Positions 1 through 8,325 of a stretch of 28,381 nt of DNA are shown one piece after another. The stretch comes from a virus. Every line of letters starts with the position of its first letter. The stretch's first letter is position 1. A model generated the notes under the pieces. It did no database searches, was not told where the DNA came from, and was given only the letters and a program-made list of their open reading frames with translations. The stretch spans positions 1 through 28,381 of IMG/VR virus record IMGVR_UViG_3300029309_000266; one strand, given 5' to 3'. Made by a program: the position numbers and the translations under genes.

Positions 1-1140
1 GGTAGGAAGGTTAGAAACCTTGTGAACAGCAAAGACTACAAGAAGATATTTCCTGATGTCAGTTTGCAAGCAGATAGCAAAGCTGCTGGTCGTTGGAATA
101 CCAACAAAGGTGGCGAATACTTTGCAATAGGTGTAGGCGGTGCGGTTACTGGTAAAGGTGCAGACTTATTGATAATCGATGACCCTCATTCAGAACAAGA
201 GGGTGCGAGTGGCGATGTCAATGTATTCAATAGAACTTACGAGTGGTATACATCAGGACCGAGACAGCGTTTGCAACCGAATGGTGCTATCGTTGTGGTA
301 ATGACAAGATGGCATCAGCGAGACCTTACTGGTCAGGTTATAGATGCTAGCATAAAGCGAGGTGGTGCAGACCAATGGGAAGTAATAGAACTCCCAGCCA
401 TCATGCCTTCAGGTAATCCATTGTGGGAAGAGTTTTGGTCGCTTACAGAATTAGAAGCTTTGAGAGCAGAACTGCCTAATAGCAAATGGCAAGCACAGTA
501 TCAACAAGACCCTACAGCAGAAGAGAGTGCCTTGGTTAAGAGGGAATGGTGGAAAACATGGGAAGGCAGAAATCCACCAGACTGTGAGTTTATAATACAA
601 TCTTGGGATACTGCCTTTATGAAAAACCAGCGTGCTGACTATTCTGCTTGTACTACATGGGGAGTGTTCTATAAAGAAAACGATGAAGGGATGCTAGCAC
701 CCAATGTAATATTGCTAGATGCCTATAAAGATAGGCTAGAGTTTCCAGAGCTAAAAGTTAGAGCTATGGATAAGTATAAAGAATTCAAACCCGATGCTTT
801 CATTGTTGAGGCAAAAGCAGCAGGGATGCCTTTGATATTTGAACTGCGTGCTATAGGAATACCAGTACAAGAGTACACGCCAAGCAGAGGTAACGATAAG
901 ATTTCGAGAGTAAATGCTGTATCAGATTTATTTTCATCAGGAGTAGTATGGTGTCCTGAGACTCGTTGGGCAGAAGAAGTTGTCGAAGAGTTTGCAGGAT
1001 TTCCTAATATGGAACATGATGATTTAGTTGATAGCAGCACGCAAGCTCTGTTAAGATTTAGACAAGGTGGTTTTATTCCTTTGGATAGTGACGAGGAAGA
1101 AGAACCATTAGAACATAATAAAGTCGCAGACTATTACTGA
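1..1140 (+). CDS. terL: Terminase large subunit, 5'-truncated
   Basis: This is the C-terminal part of the DNA-packaging motor that pumps and cuts phage DNA at the portal. The frame is open from base 1, so the gene starts upstream; the GTG at base 22 is an internal valine. The Walker A motif is missing with the N-terminus. The Walker B strand is visible (LLIIDD, about residues 56-61 of the fragment), followed by a VVVMTRWHQRDLTG segment typical of the ATPase coupling region. The nuclease domain shows an RNase H-like acidic triad in order: SWDTA, VEAKAAG and HDDLVDSS near the C-terminus. The portal gene follows after 8 bases, the usual packaging order. The acidic DSDEEEEP tail is unremarkable. 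Function is secure; the subfamily is not determined. Confidence 0.95.
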   Translation, partial: GRKVRNLVNSKDYKKIFPDVSLQADSKAAGRWNTNKGGEYFAIGVGGAVTGKGADLLIIDDPHSEQEGASGDVNVFNRTYEWYTSGPRQRLQPNGAIVVVMTRWHQRDLTGQVIDASIKRGGADQWEVIELPAIMPSGNPLWEEFWSLTELEALRAELPNSKWQAQYQQDPTAEESALVKREWWKTWEGRNPPDCEFIIQSWDTAFMKNQRADYSACTTWGVFYKENDEGMLAPNVILLDAYKDRLEFPELKVRAMDKYKEFKPDAFIVEAKAAGMPLIFELRAIGIPVQEYTPSRGNDKISRVNAVSDLFSSGVVWCPETRWAEEVVEEFAGFPNMEHDDLVDSSTQALLRFRQGGFIPLDSDEEEEPLEHNKVADYY

Positions 1141-1148
1141 GGTACTAA

Positions 1149-3632
1149 GTGGCAATAGAAAGAGATAACCCAGCAACTCCCATAGCTGGTACAGACGAAA
1201 TGCCTGAGCAAGAAGAATTATCAATCTCCATAGATAATCCTGATTCGGTAGCAATAGCTACCGATGATGGAGGGATGATTATAGATTTTGAGCCTGATAA
1301 ACAAAACATAATGGCTGAGGACTTTGATTCAAACCTTGCTGACTTTATGGATGAATCAACCCTGAATGAATTAGGTGGTGATTTAATTAGTCAGTATCAA
1401 GCAGACAAAGACTCTCGTTCCGAATGGGAAGAAAGCTATGTCAAAGGTTTAGACCAACTAGGTTTGAAGATTGAAGAAAGAACTACACCTTGGGCAGGAG
1501 CTTGTGGTGTATTTCATCCAATGCTAAGTGAAGCAGTTATTAGGTTTCAATCGCAATCTATTGCGGAGATGTTTCCAGCACAAGGACCAGTAAGAACAAA
1601 GATTGTTGGTAAGCTTACAGAAGATAAAACAAAGCAAGCTGGTCGAGTTCAAGATTATCTTAATTATCTTTTGACACATGAGATGTCAGAGTACCGAACC
1701 GAAACAGAGAAGATGTTATTCTCTTTACCTTTAGCAGGTTCTGCATTTAGAAAAGTTTATTATGACCCTAACTTAGAAAGACCTGCTTCTATCTTTGTAC
1801 CAGCAGAAGATGTTGTAGTTAATTATGGTGCAAGTGATTTAGAAACTTGTCAGCGTGCAACTCATGTAATGCACAAATCATCTAACGAAGTTCGTAAGAT
1901 GCAAGTAGCTGGATTTTATCGAGACATAGATATACCTGAGCCAGCAGATAATCAGTCAGATATACGCAAGAAGTATGACGAGATGACTGGCGAAAGTAGA
2001 ACTTATAACTACGATGATAGGCATACTATTTTAGAAATGCAGGTAGACCTTGATTTAGAAGGTTATGAAGATATGGTTGATGGCAAACAAACTGGGATTG
2101 CTTTGCCTTATGTTGTATCTATTGATTTTCCTAGCGGTCAAGTATTAAGTATCAGAAGAAATTATTTTCAGGATGACCCTAAGAAACTTAGGCGTATGCA
2201 CTTTGTTCACTATCAATACCTGCCGGGTCTTGGTTTCTATGGTTTTGGTTTGATACATATGGTTGGTGGTTTAGCTAAATCAGCAACCTCAATCTTAAGA
2301 CAACTTGTAGATGCTGGAACATTATCTAACTTACCGGGCGGTCTTAAGGCTAGAGGTCTTAGAATAAAAGGCGATGATACTCCTATCATGCCCGGAGAGT
2401 TCAGGGATGTTGATGTTCCCGGTGGTGCTATTAGAGATAATATAACCTTCTTACCATACAAAGAACCATCAGGAACTTTGTATCAACTATTACAAAACAT
2501 TGTGGAAGAAGGTAGGCGTTTTGCTAGCATGAATGATATGAAAGTATCTGACATGAATAACCAAGCACCAGTAGGAACTACCCTTGCTTTACTAGAAAGA
2601 AACATGAAAGTTATGTCAGCAGTACAAGCAAGACTTCACGCTTCCATGAGAAAAGAATTTGAAATCCTTGTAGGCATTGTTAGAGACTTTACCCAGCCTG
2701 CATATCCATATGAAATGGATGATGATGAATTTATTAAGGTAGAAGATTTTGATAACCGAGTTGATGTATTACCAGTATCTGACCCTAATGCTTCAACAAT
2801 GGCACAAAGAATTATGCAGTATCAAGCTGCAATGCAGTTAGCTACATCTGCACCACAGATTTATAATATGCCTGAGCTTCATAGACAAATGCTCGAAACA
2901 CTTGGCATAAGGAATGTAGAAGATATTATTCCTGACACAGATGATATTAAACCAGTAGACCCTGTGACTGCAGTACAGAATTTAATTAATGGAAAACCTG
3001 TGAAAGCATTTAGCTTTCAAGACCATGAAGCTCATATTGAAACTATTGTGGCTGCACAACAAAATGCAGACATACTTGAACAGCTTGAAGAAAGTCCAAA
3101 TCAAAATGCCATCCTTGCTAATGCAAGTGCATATGTGAATGAGCATTTAACTATGATGTTTAGAAAACAAGTAGAAGAAGAAATGGGTATACCACTTCCA
3201 CCTGAAGGAGAACCTATACCTCCTGAAGTTGAAAAGAGAATATCTGACTTAGTAGCTGAAGCTGCACAAAGAGTTGCAATTACATCTCAAGCTAGACAAC
3301 AACAAGCTAGAATACAAGAACAACAACAAGACCCATTACTGCAAATGAAAGATAGAGAGATTGCAGTTAAAGAAGCTGATGTACAAAGAAAGATTGCTGT
3401 TGATTCTGCGAAGCTACAACTTGATGCAGAGAAAGCAGAAAATAGAGATGAAATAGAAAGAGAAAGGATTTCATCACAAGAGCAAATTGCTGGCGTTAAG
3501 ATAGGTCAGGATATTGCTAGAGATTTGCTAGAACTTGAAGAGCGTACAGATAGCAAAAAGCGAGAGGATTACAAATTAGGACTTGACATAGCCAAAGAGT
3601 TGGTTCAAAGTGCTAAGGATAATGGCGATTGA
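1149..3632 (+). CDS. Portal protein, P22-like with long C-terminal helical barrel
   Basis: This protein probably forms the dodecameric ring at the capsid vertex through which DNA is packaged and ejected. It is 827 residues, in the long portal class typical of P22-like podoviruses. It starts with GTG, with a GAGGT ribosome site overlapping the terminase stop codon. The first 60 residues are acidic. The central body has portal-like segments such as TPWAGACGVFHPML and a stem/wing region rich in Asp and aromatics. Residues from about 715 to the end are charged, Gln-rich and heptad-like (QARQQQARIQEQQQ, then many Lys/Glu pairs), which fits a coiled-coil barrel like that of the P22 portal. Position next to the terminase supports the call. 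I infer the fold from length, context and composition, not from an alignment. Confidence 0.9.
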   Translation: MAIERDNPATPIAGTDEMPEQEELSISIDNPDSVAIATDDGGMIIDFEPDKQNIMAEDFDSNLADFMDESTLNELGGDLISQYQADKDSRSEWEESYVKGLDQLGLKIEERTTPWAGACGVFHPMLSEAVIRFQSQSIAEMFPAQGPVRTKIVGKLTEDKTKQAGRVQDYLNYLLTHEMSEYRTETEKMLFSLPLAGSAFRKVYYDPNLERPASIFVPAEDVVVNYGASDLETCQRATHVMHKSSNEVRKMQVAGFYRDIDIPEPADNQSDIRKKYDEMTGESRTYNYDDRHTILEMQVDLDLEGYEDMVDGKQTGIALPYVVSIDFPSGQVLSIRRNYFQDDPKKLRRMHFVHYQYLPGLGFYGFGLIHMVGGLAKSATSILRQLVDAGTLSNLPGGLKARGLRIKGDDTPIMPGEFRDVDVPGGAIRDNITFLPYKEPSGTLYQLLQNIVEEGRRFASMNDMKVSDMNNQAPVGTTLALLERNMKVMSAVQARLHASMRKEFEILVGIVRDFTQPAYPYEMDDDEFIKVEDFDNRVDVLPVSDPNASTMAQRIMQYQAAMQLATSAPQIYNMPELHRQMLETLGIRNVEDIIPDTDDIKPVDPVTAVQNLINGKPVKAFSFQDHEAHIETIVAAQQNADILEQLEESPNQNAILANASAYVNEHLTMMFRKQVEEEMGIPLPPEGEPIPPEVEKRISDLVAEAAQRVAITSQARQQQARIQEQQQDPLLQMKDREIAVKEADVQRKIAVDSAKLQLDAEKAENRDEIERERISSQEQIAGVKIGQDIARDLLELEERTDSKKREDYKLGLDIAKELVQSAKDNGD

Positions 3633-3825
3633 TTTCAAAGAGCAATCACTTTCAGAGTTTCTGAAAGATAGACTTGGCGAGATTAAAAGCGAACACAGAG
3701 ACCATTTGAGTGCAGGAAACTTAAAAGACTTTGCTGAATACAAAAGGTTCTCTGGAATAATCGAGGGCATTGCCCTTGCAGAAAGAGAGTTGGCTGACTG
3801 GATAGACAGACATACTCGTGAATAG
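3622..3825 (+). CDS. Small conserved-looking phage protein, function unknown
   Basis: A 67-residue, mostly helical charged protein (MAIDFKEQSLSEFLKDRLGE at the N-terminus, ending ADWIDRHTRE). I chose the ATG at 3622, which overlaps the portal stop by 11 bases; an in-frame ATG 12 bases upstream is possible but would extend the overlap. No signal peptide or membrane segment is present. Similar short helical proteins lie just after the portal gene in many phages, sometimes as packaging or head accessory factors, but I do not recognise this one and assign no function. Confidence 0.7.
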   Translation: MAIDFKEQSLSEFLKDRLGEIKSEHRDHLSAGNLKDFAEYKRFSGIIEGIALAERELADWIDRHTRE

Positions 3826-3830
3826 GAACT

Positions 3831-3845
3831 CGACTCCTAAAGTCG
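3831..3845 (+). promoter_or_regulatory. Short inverted repeat before the GroES-like gene
   Basis: The 30-base gap ahead of the co-chaperonin gene holds CGACT, a 5-base loop, then AGTCG. There is no T run, so it is not an intrinsic terminator. The next start codon at 3856 has no clear Shine-Dalgarno match, so the hairpin could matter for its translation or for RNA processing. A 5-base stem may also be chance. Confidence 0.25.
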
Positions 3846-3855
3846 TGCAAGCAAT

Positions 3856-4236
3856 ATGACAGAAGCAATTAAGAAAGAAATCACACCACCTGTAGAAGAA
3901 GATAAAAGGAAACAATTACCTGAACCTAAAGGATGGAAGATTTTAGTTGCTATGCCACAAGCAGATGAAAAAACTGATGGTGGTATTATCAAAGCATCTA
4001 CCACAATAAGAGATGAAGAAGTATCTAATATTTGTGGTTATGTTATGAAACTAGGACCAGATGCGTATAAGGATACAAAAAGATTTTCAGAGCCTTGGTG
4101 TAAGAAAGGTGACTGGGTAATCTTTAGAGCTTACTCTGGAACTAGGATAGTAATGTATGGACAAGAGTTTCGTTTAATAAATGACGATACTGTGGAAGCA
4201 GTCGTTGATGACCCAACAGGAGTAGTAAGAGCATGA
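3856..4236 (+). CDS. GroES-like co-chaperonin (Cpn10)
   Basis: A 126-residue protein resembling GroES, the lid of the GroEL folding chamber. Evidence is the segment KILVAMPQADEKTDGGIIKA (about residues 28-47), which matches the first beta strand plus mobile-loop pattern of Cpn10, where a GGI-type hydrophobic tripeptide contacts GroEL. It is followed by CGYVMKLGPDAYKD, matching the G-x-V-x-x-x-G-P strand, and KKGDWVIFRAYSGTRI, matching the V-K-x-G-D-x-V-x-F region. A phage GroES such as T4 gp31 reshapes host GroEL so that it can fold the capsid protein. Its position between the portal and scaffold/capsid genes fits that role. The N-terminal 25 residues are a charged extension. It overlaps the next gene by 4 bases. 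Confidence 0.85.
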   Translation: MTEAIKKEITPPVEEDKRKQLPEPKGWKILVAMPQADEKTDGGIIKASTTIRDEEVSNICGYVMKLGPDAYKDTKRFSEPWCKKGDWVIFRAYSGTRIVMYGQEFRLINDDTVEAVVDDPTGVVRA

Positions 4237-5261
4237 GCGAAACAGAAATAATACATGAAGAACCTAATATACCTGATACACCAATAACCTCAGAAGAAGA
4301 TAAATTCTTTGGCAAAACTACTGAAGTAGATGCCTCTATGGTAGAAGGTTTAGAAGTAGAGGTTGTAGACGATACACCTGAAGAAGATAGGAGACCGCCT
4401 AAAGACGAAACTGCAGAAACAGAAGTTTCAGATGATGCACTTGATGCAGAGATAACTGATTATTCTAAAAGAGCAGGCGATAGAATTAATAAGCTTAAGT
4501 ATGACTTTCATGAAGAGCGTAGAGCTAAAGAAGCTGCGCAAAGAGAGTCACAAGAAGCTGTAGCAAGATTACAAACCTTGATGAATGAAAACCAAAAGCT
4601 ACAAGCTTTTGTAGACCAAGGTGGAGAAGTCTTAAACAAACAAGCAGCTAACAATGCTTTGTGGGCAAAACAAAATGCACAAGCAATGTACAAGACTGCT
4701 TATGAAGCTGGCGATGCAGATAAAATGGCAGAGGCTCAAGAGCTTTTATCCAAAGCTGTGCTAGCAGAACAGACAGCCACTAACATGGCAACCAATGTTC
4801 AACAAGAGATTGAAAAAGAATTAGTGATACCTGAAGCTGAAGAAACTTCTCAGCCACAACAGGTAGACCCTGAATTACAAAAGTGGGCAGCTAAGAACCC
4901 TTGGTTTATGGGAAGCGAGCCAGTTCATAAAGAGATGACTAGCTATGCAATGTATGTAGACCAAAACATAAAAGCCAAAGGAATAGACCCCATTGCTCAA
5001 GCTGATAAATACTACGAAGAAGTAGATATAGCTATGAGAAACCAGTTTCCAAATTTTTTTGGAGTTGCTACTGAAAGTGTGGAAGCACCAGAAGAGCCAA
5101 CAAAAAGACAACCTTCAACAGTTGTCGCAACTGCATCGAGAGAAAGCAGTAATAAAAAACCCTCGCAAGTACGATTGACTCAGACACAAGTTAGGCTAGC
5201 TCGCCAACTTGGAATTAGTCCTGAGCAATATGCAAATCAATTATTAAAGGAGGCAACATAA
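4233..5261 (+). CDS. Capsid scaffolding protein
   Basis: A 342-residue protein placed just before the capsid genes and built like a scaffold. The N-terminal 75 residues are very acidic. Residues about 75-200 are predicted coiled coil, rich in Lys, Glu, Ala and Gln (RINKLKYDFHEERRAKEAAQ). A more ordered segment around KWAAKNPWFMGSEPVHKEM contains the Trp/Phe residues often conserved in marine phage scaffolds. The C-terminus (RLTQTQVRLARQLGISPEQY) is a small basic helix-turn-helix, the capsid-binding element known from P22-type scaffolds. It would guide procapsid assembly and then leave. It overlaps both neighbours by 1-4 bases, pointing to coupled translation. Confidence 0.8.
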   Translation: MSETEIIHEEPNIPDTPITSEEDKFFGKTTEVDASMVEGLEVEVVDDTPEEDRRPPKDETAETEVSDDALDAEITDYSKRAGDRINKLKYDFHEERRAKEAAQRESQEAVARLQTLMNENQKLQAFVDQGGEVLNKQAANNALWAKQNAQAMYKTAYEAGDADKMAEAQELLSKAVLAEQTATNMATNVQQEIEKELVIPEAEETSQPQQVDPELQKWAAKNPWFMGSEPVHKEMTSYAMYVDQNIKAKGIDPIAQADKYYEEVDIAMRNQFPNFFGVATESVEAPEEPTKRQPSTVVATASRESSNKKPSQVRLTQTQVRLARQLGISPEQYANQLLKEAT

Positions 5262-5764
5262 TGTCTGACGAAAATAAAACTGAAGAGATTATTGAATCTC
5301 CAAATCAAGAGCGTTCCCCTAGGGGATTAGATAGTCGAGAGGCTACCCAGAGAAAAATGAACTGGGAAAATGAAAGTAACCTACCTGACCCTGAGCCACA
5401 AGATGGCTGGGTTTTCAGATGGATTAGAACTTCTCTTTTAGGGAATAGTGATAATCCTAATGTATCAAGAAGGTTTCGTGAAGGATGGCAACCTTGTCGT
5501 TTGGAGGACCACCCTGAGCTTCAGGTACATATGATGGACCATCAATCTGAATGGGCAACTAAAGGTAATATTGAAATCGCTGGTTTATTGCTATGCAAAA
5601 TACCAAAGGAAGTTGTAGACGAAAGGAACAAGCACTTTGAAAATATTGCACAGCAACAAATAGAAGCAGTTGATAATACCTTTTTTAAAGACCAAGATAG
5701 TAGGATGGCTACTAAAGAAGTATATGAACGCAAATCAAAAACGACTTTTGGTAAAGACTCTTAG
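5261..5764 (+). CDS. Hypothetical head-region protein
   Basis: A 167-residue soluble protein I do not recognise. It begins with an acidic/polar stretch, then shows an aromatic core (QDGWVFRWIRTSLLGNSDNP) followed by SRRFREGWQPC and a helical, Lys/Glu-rich C-terminal third. A strong AAGGAGG ribosome site lies at the end of the scaffold gene. Its place between scaffold and decoration/capsid genes suggests a role in head assembly, but this is context only. The stop codon sits in the loop of a hairpin that may act as a weak terminator or attenuator before the capsid genes. Confidence 0.75.
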   Translation: MSDENKTEEIIESPNQERSPRGLDSREATQRKMNWENESNLPDPEPQDGWVFRWIRTSLLGNSDNPNVSRRFREGWQPCRLEDHPELQVHMMDHQSEWATKGNIEIAGLLLCKIPKEVVDERNKHFENIAQQQIEAVDNTFFKDQDSRMATKEVYERKSKTTFGKDS

Positions 5765-5786
5765 AGTCTAATTTAATAATTTTTTT
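5755..5786 (+). terminator. Possible weak terminator or attenuator before capsid genes
   Basis: AGACTC (5755-5760), loop TTA, GAGTCT (5764-5769) form a perfect 6-base stem with the upstream stop codon in the loop. A run of seven T follows only at 5780-5786, after an A/T-rich stretch, so spacing is poor for classic intrinsic termination. It may be an attenuator or RNA-stability element setting the level of the capsid transcript. Confidence 0.35.
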
Positions 5787-5800
5787 CTGCAATATTGCAG
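5787..5800 (+). promoter_or_regulatory. 14-bp perfect palindrome next to the decoration-gene RBS
   Basis: CTGCAATATTGCAG is a perfect palindrome ending immediately before the AGGAG ribosome site at 5801-5805, which serves the ATG at 5815. It could be a protein operator, or in RNA a 5-base stem with an ATAT loop beside the Shine-Dalgarno. It comes right after a T run. Confidence 0.4.
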
Positions 5801-5814
5801 AGGAGTAAAATACT

Positions 5815-6402
5815 ATGGCTTCAACAGCTTCACCTATGGGTGCAAGACCAGTAGGCTCTTTAGTATCGGCTGCTTATAATGCAAAGATTACTCACTATAA
5901 AATTGCTAATGCTTTTGGCACAGATATTTTTTATGGTGACTTTGTTAAGTGGGCAGATAACAACCCAAACACTACAATCCAAAAGGATACTGGCACAACT
6001 GCCATGACTCCTATTGGAGTATTTTTAGGTTGTTCCTATACTGACCCTTCAACTGGTCAAACGACTTTTAATCAATATTACCCAGCATCAACTGCTGCGG
6101 ATGATATTATGGCATATGTTGCTTCTGACCCATTCTTAGTAATGCAGATGCAATCTGACGAAGCTCTTACTCAAGATGACTTGGGCAAGAATGTCGCAGT
6201 TGTTCAAACCGCAGGCTCAACAGCTATCGGCACAAGCAAAAATGCAATCGATGGGAGTACAGCAAACACTACCAATACACTACCTTTAAAGATTATCGAC
6301 TTTGTCGAAGGTCCTGATAGTGCGATTGGTGATGCAAAAACTGATGTACTCGTAATGTTTAATGTAGGACATCAGTTGTTAAACGCAACTGGTATCGGTT
6401 AA
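5815..6402 (+). CDS. Probable capsid decoration/head protein
   Basis: A 195-residue protein directly upstream of the major capsid gene, separated by 12 bases. It is rich in Ala, Thr, Gly and Asp, lacks membrane segments or Cys clusters (one Cys in FLGCSY), and starts MASTASPMGARPVGSLVSAA. Small beta-rich proteins in this slot are often capsid decoration or stabilisation proteins that bind the shell after expansion. The Shine-Dalgarno AGGAG is strong and adjoins a palindrome, consistent with high expression. The precise role is inferred from position and composition. Confidence 0.65.
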   Translation: MASTASPMGARPVGSLVSAAYNAKITHYKIANAFGTDIFYGDFVKWADNNPNTTIQKDTGTTAMTPIGVFLGCSYTDPSTGQTTFNQYYPASTAADDIMAYVASDPFLVMQMQSDEALTQDDLGKNVAVVQTAGSTAIGTSKNAIDGSTANTTNTLPLKIIDFVEGPDSAIGDAKTDVLVMFNVGHQLLNATGIG

Positions 6403-6414
6403 GGAGAATAAATT

Positions 6415-7326
6415 ATGGCTGCTATTTCAAGAGCAAATGAGTTAAAGCAACTCCTACCGGGATTAAATGCCCTCTTTGGCGAAGAGTACGCAACTCATGA
6501 CAATGAGCATGAGGAAATCTATACAACTGAAAACTCTGAAAGAAGTTTTGAAGAAGAGTTAAAGCTGTCAGGATTTGGTGCTGCTCCAGTAAAAGACGAA
6601 GGTTCGGCTATCACTTATGATACTGCACAAGAGTCTTTTGTCGCTAGATATACACACGAAACTATAGCAATGGGATTTGCTGTAACAGAAGAAGCAATGG
6701 AGGATAACCTCTATGTGCAACTTTCTGCCAGATATACCAAAGCTTTGGCTCGTGCTATGGCGTACACAAAACAAGTGAAAGCTGCATTACCACTTAACAA
6801 TGGTTTTAGTTCTTTCCAAAGTGGTGATGGTGTAAGTTTATTTAATACAGCACACCCACTTGTTAATGGTGGTACAAACTCAAACAGACCAACAACTGGT
6901 GCAGATTTGAACGAAGCTTCTTTAGAAGATGCTATTATTCAAATTGGTAAGTACACAGATGAAAGAGGTCTTAAGATTGCTGCTAGAGCAAGAAAGTTAA
7001 TCATACCTTCTGAGCTTCAATTCGTAGCAACTAGACTACTTCAAAGTGACTACAGAGTTGGAACTGCAGATAATGACATCAATGCAATCAAAACTAATGG
7101 AGTAATTCCTGAAGGTTTTGTTGTAAATCATTACCTGACTGACACTAACGCTTTCTTCATTACTACAGATATTCCTGATGGAATGAAGCACTTCGTTAGA
7201 AGTCCAATGACAACCAGCATGGATGGTGACTTCGAGACTGGAAATGTTAGATATAAAGCTAGAGAAAGATACTCCTTTGGTGTATCAGACCCTCTAGGCA
7301 TCTACGCAAGTCCGGGAGCGAGCTAA
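6415..7326 (+). CDS. Major capsid protein (HK97-fold, Mu gpT-like)
   Basis: A 303-residue protein forming the icosahedral shell. The N-terminus (ANELKQLLPGLNALFGEEYA) has the GLNALFG-type start seen in Mu gpT-like and related marine capsid proteins. A long helix follows (residues about 75-125, with TEEAMEDNLYVQLSARYTKA), then an FNTAHPLVNGG loop and a basic, beta-rich C-terminal half ending in VRYKARERYSFGVSDPLGIY, typical of the A-domain and P-domain end of this family. A GGAGAAT ribosome site precedes it. It is the last gene before a strong terminator, which fits a highly transcribed structural gene. Confidence 0.92.
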   Translation: MAAISRANELKQLLPGLNALFGEEYATHDNEHEEIYTTENSERSFEEELKLSGFGAAPVKDEGSAITYDTAQESFVARYTHETIAMGFAVTEEAMEDNLYVQLSARYTKALARAMAYTKQVKAALPLNNGFSSFQSGDGVSLFNTAHPLVNGGTNSNRPTTGADLNEASLEDAIIQIGKYTDERGLKIAARARKLIIPSELQFVATRLLQSDYRVGTADNDINAIKTNGVIPEGFVVNHYLTDTNAFFITTDIPDGMKHFVRSPMTTSMDGDFETGNVRYKARERYSFGVSDPLGIYASPGAS

Positions 7327-7335
7327 TAGAATTTA

Positions 7336-7360
7336 GGGGAGACTTCGGTCTCCCCTTTTT
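7336..7360 (+). terminator. Rho-independent terminator after the capsid gene
   Basis: GGGGAGAC (7336-7343), a UUCG tetraloop (7344-7347) and GTCTCCCC (7348-7355) form a perfect 8-base GC-rich stem, followed directly by TTTTT. The UUCG loop is exceptionally stable in RNA. It lies 10 bases past the capsid stop, so it ends or thins the head-gene transcript. It is the strongest terminator in the window. Confidence 0.93.
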
Positions 7361-7384
7361 CTATATCTAGGATTTAATTAACTT

Positions 7385-7429
7385 CTCTATCAACTGACCT
7401 AGCAGACAACCCAAGATGATAGAGTTTTT
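7385..7429 (+). terminator. Second hairpin with T run between capsid and next gene
   Basis: CTCTATCA (7385-7392) and TGATAGAG (7417-7424) are perfect 8-base inverted repeats around a 24-base loop, followed at once by TTTTT (7425-7429). This could be a second terminator, an attenuator for the downstream genes or the 3' hairpin of a short leader RNA. The A/T-rich stem and long loop make it weaker than the preceding one. A strong AAGGAGG ribosome site follows at 7435-7441. Confidence 0.5.
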
Positions 7430-7446
7430 CCTTTAAGGAGGGAATA

Positions 7447-7902
7447 ATGGGAACAACAACATTCTCAGGACCAGTTAAAGCTGGTTCAATCAAAGACACA
7501 ACTGGAACTACTGTTGGTACTGATGTATCTAATGTAGGTTCTGTCGTCATGGCACAATCTGCAGTCTTAGATATTATTGGTGCTTCTGCTGCTGACCAAG
7601 TAGTAGCTACTGTTCCAGCTAATTCACAAATCATAGATGTCATATTAAATGTAACTACTGTCAATAATGATGGTGGTGCAGCAACTGTTTCTATTGGTAC
7701 ATCTGCAGATGCAAATGCTTTTATTGATGGACAAAATGTAAAAGCTTTAGCAACTACTAGAGGCACTTTAGATACTGAAGCTACCGATGTAGGTTCTTCT
7801 GACATCCAAGTCTTAGCAGACTTTTCTGGAGCAAATGGAGATGGCACAACAGGTGCAGCTACAGCAACAGTCTTATATATCCAAAACAACAACTTAAGTT
7901 AA
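7447..7902 (+). CDS. Small Gly/Thr/Val-rich virion-type protein
   Basis: A 151-residue protein of beta-type composition with no Cys and no membrane segment. It begins MGTTTFSGPVKAGSIKDTTG, a start resembling that of marine phage head-surface or fibre-like proteins, and continues as alternating Val/Thr/Ala strands with Asp/Asn-Gly turns. It has a very strong AAGGAGG ribosome site, so expression should be high. It opens a new transcriptional block after two hairpins. The likely role is head decoration or a small fibre; no catalytic feature is seen. Confidence 0.6.
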   Translation: MGTTTFSGPVKAGSIKDTTGTTVGTDVSNVGSVVMAQSAVLDIIGASAADQVVATVPANSQIIDVILNVTTVNNDGGAATVSIGTSADANAFIDGQNVKALATTRGTLDTEATDVGSSDIQVLADFSGANGDGTTGAATATVLYIQNNNLS

Positions 7903-7911
7903 AGGTAAATT

Positions 7912-8316
7912 ATGGCAGATGCAGTAACCAGCCAGACTATAGTAGATGGCGTAAGAAACTGTGTTATGAAGTTTACCAATGTCAGCGATGGCACAGGTGA
8001 ATCTGCAGTTGCTAAAGTAGATGTTTCTACTTTAGGTACAGACAATGCAGGTCGTTCTTGTTCTGAGGTAAGAATACTCAGAGTAAGTCATGCCATCGTT
8101 GGTATGTCTGTTCAAATATTTTTTAATGCTTCTACTAATGTTTTAGTAGCAGAGCTAGCTGAAAGTAGTAATGGACATATGGATTTTAAAGACTTTGGCG
8201 GAATACCGAATAATGCAGGTAGTGGAAAGAATGGTGACGTTCTTTTTACAACCAAGGGTGCTAGTAATGGGGATACCTATTCTATTACTCTTGAAATGAC
8301 AAAAATATATTCTTAA
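7912..8316 (+). CDS. Hypothetical virion-type protein
   Basis: A 134-residue protein beginning MADAVTSQTIVDGVRNCVMK. It is beta-rich, with segments such as SEVRILRVSHAIVGMSVQIF, and ends in DTYSITLEMTKIYS. It has two Cys (one in RNCVM, one in RSCSE) and no signal peptide. It starts 9 bases after its neighbour with an AAAGG ribosome site. It probably belongs with the preceding gene as a small structural protein; I do not recognise a family with confidence. Confidence 0.6.
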   Translation: MADAVTSQTIVDGVRNCVMKFTNVSDGTGESAVAKVDVSTLGTDNAGRSCSEVRILRVSHAIVGMSVQIFFNASTNVLVAELAESSNGHMDFKDFGGIPNNAGSGKNGDVLFTTKGASNGDTYSITLEMTKIYS

Positions 8317-8325
8317 GGAGTTATT

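Noticed and set aside
22-24. GTG as the start of the terminase
   Set aside because: The frame is open to base 1 and the upstream residues continue the terminase sequence, so this is a truncated gene.
7374-7892. 172-codon open frame on the minus strand
   Set aside because: It lies across a well-supported + strand gene and both hairpins; its composition is an antisense shadow of Thr/Ala/Val codons.
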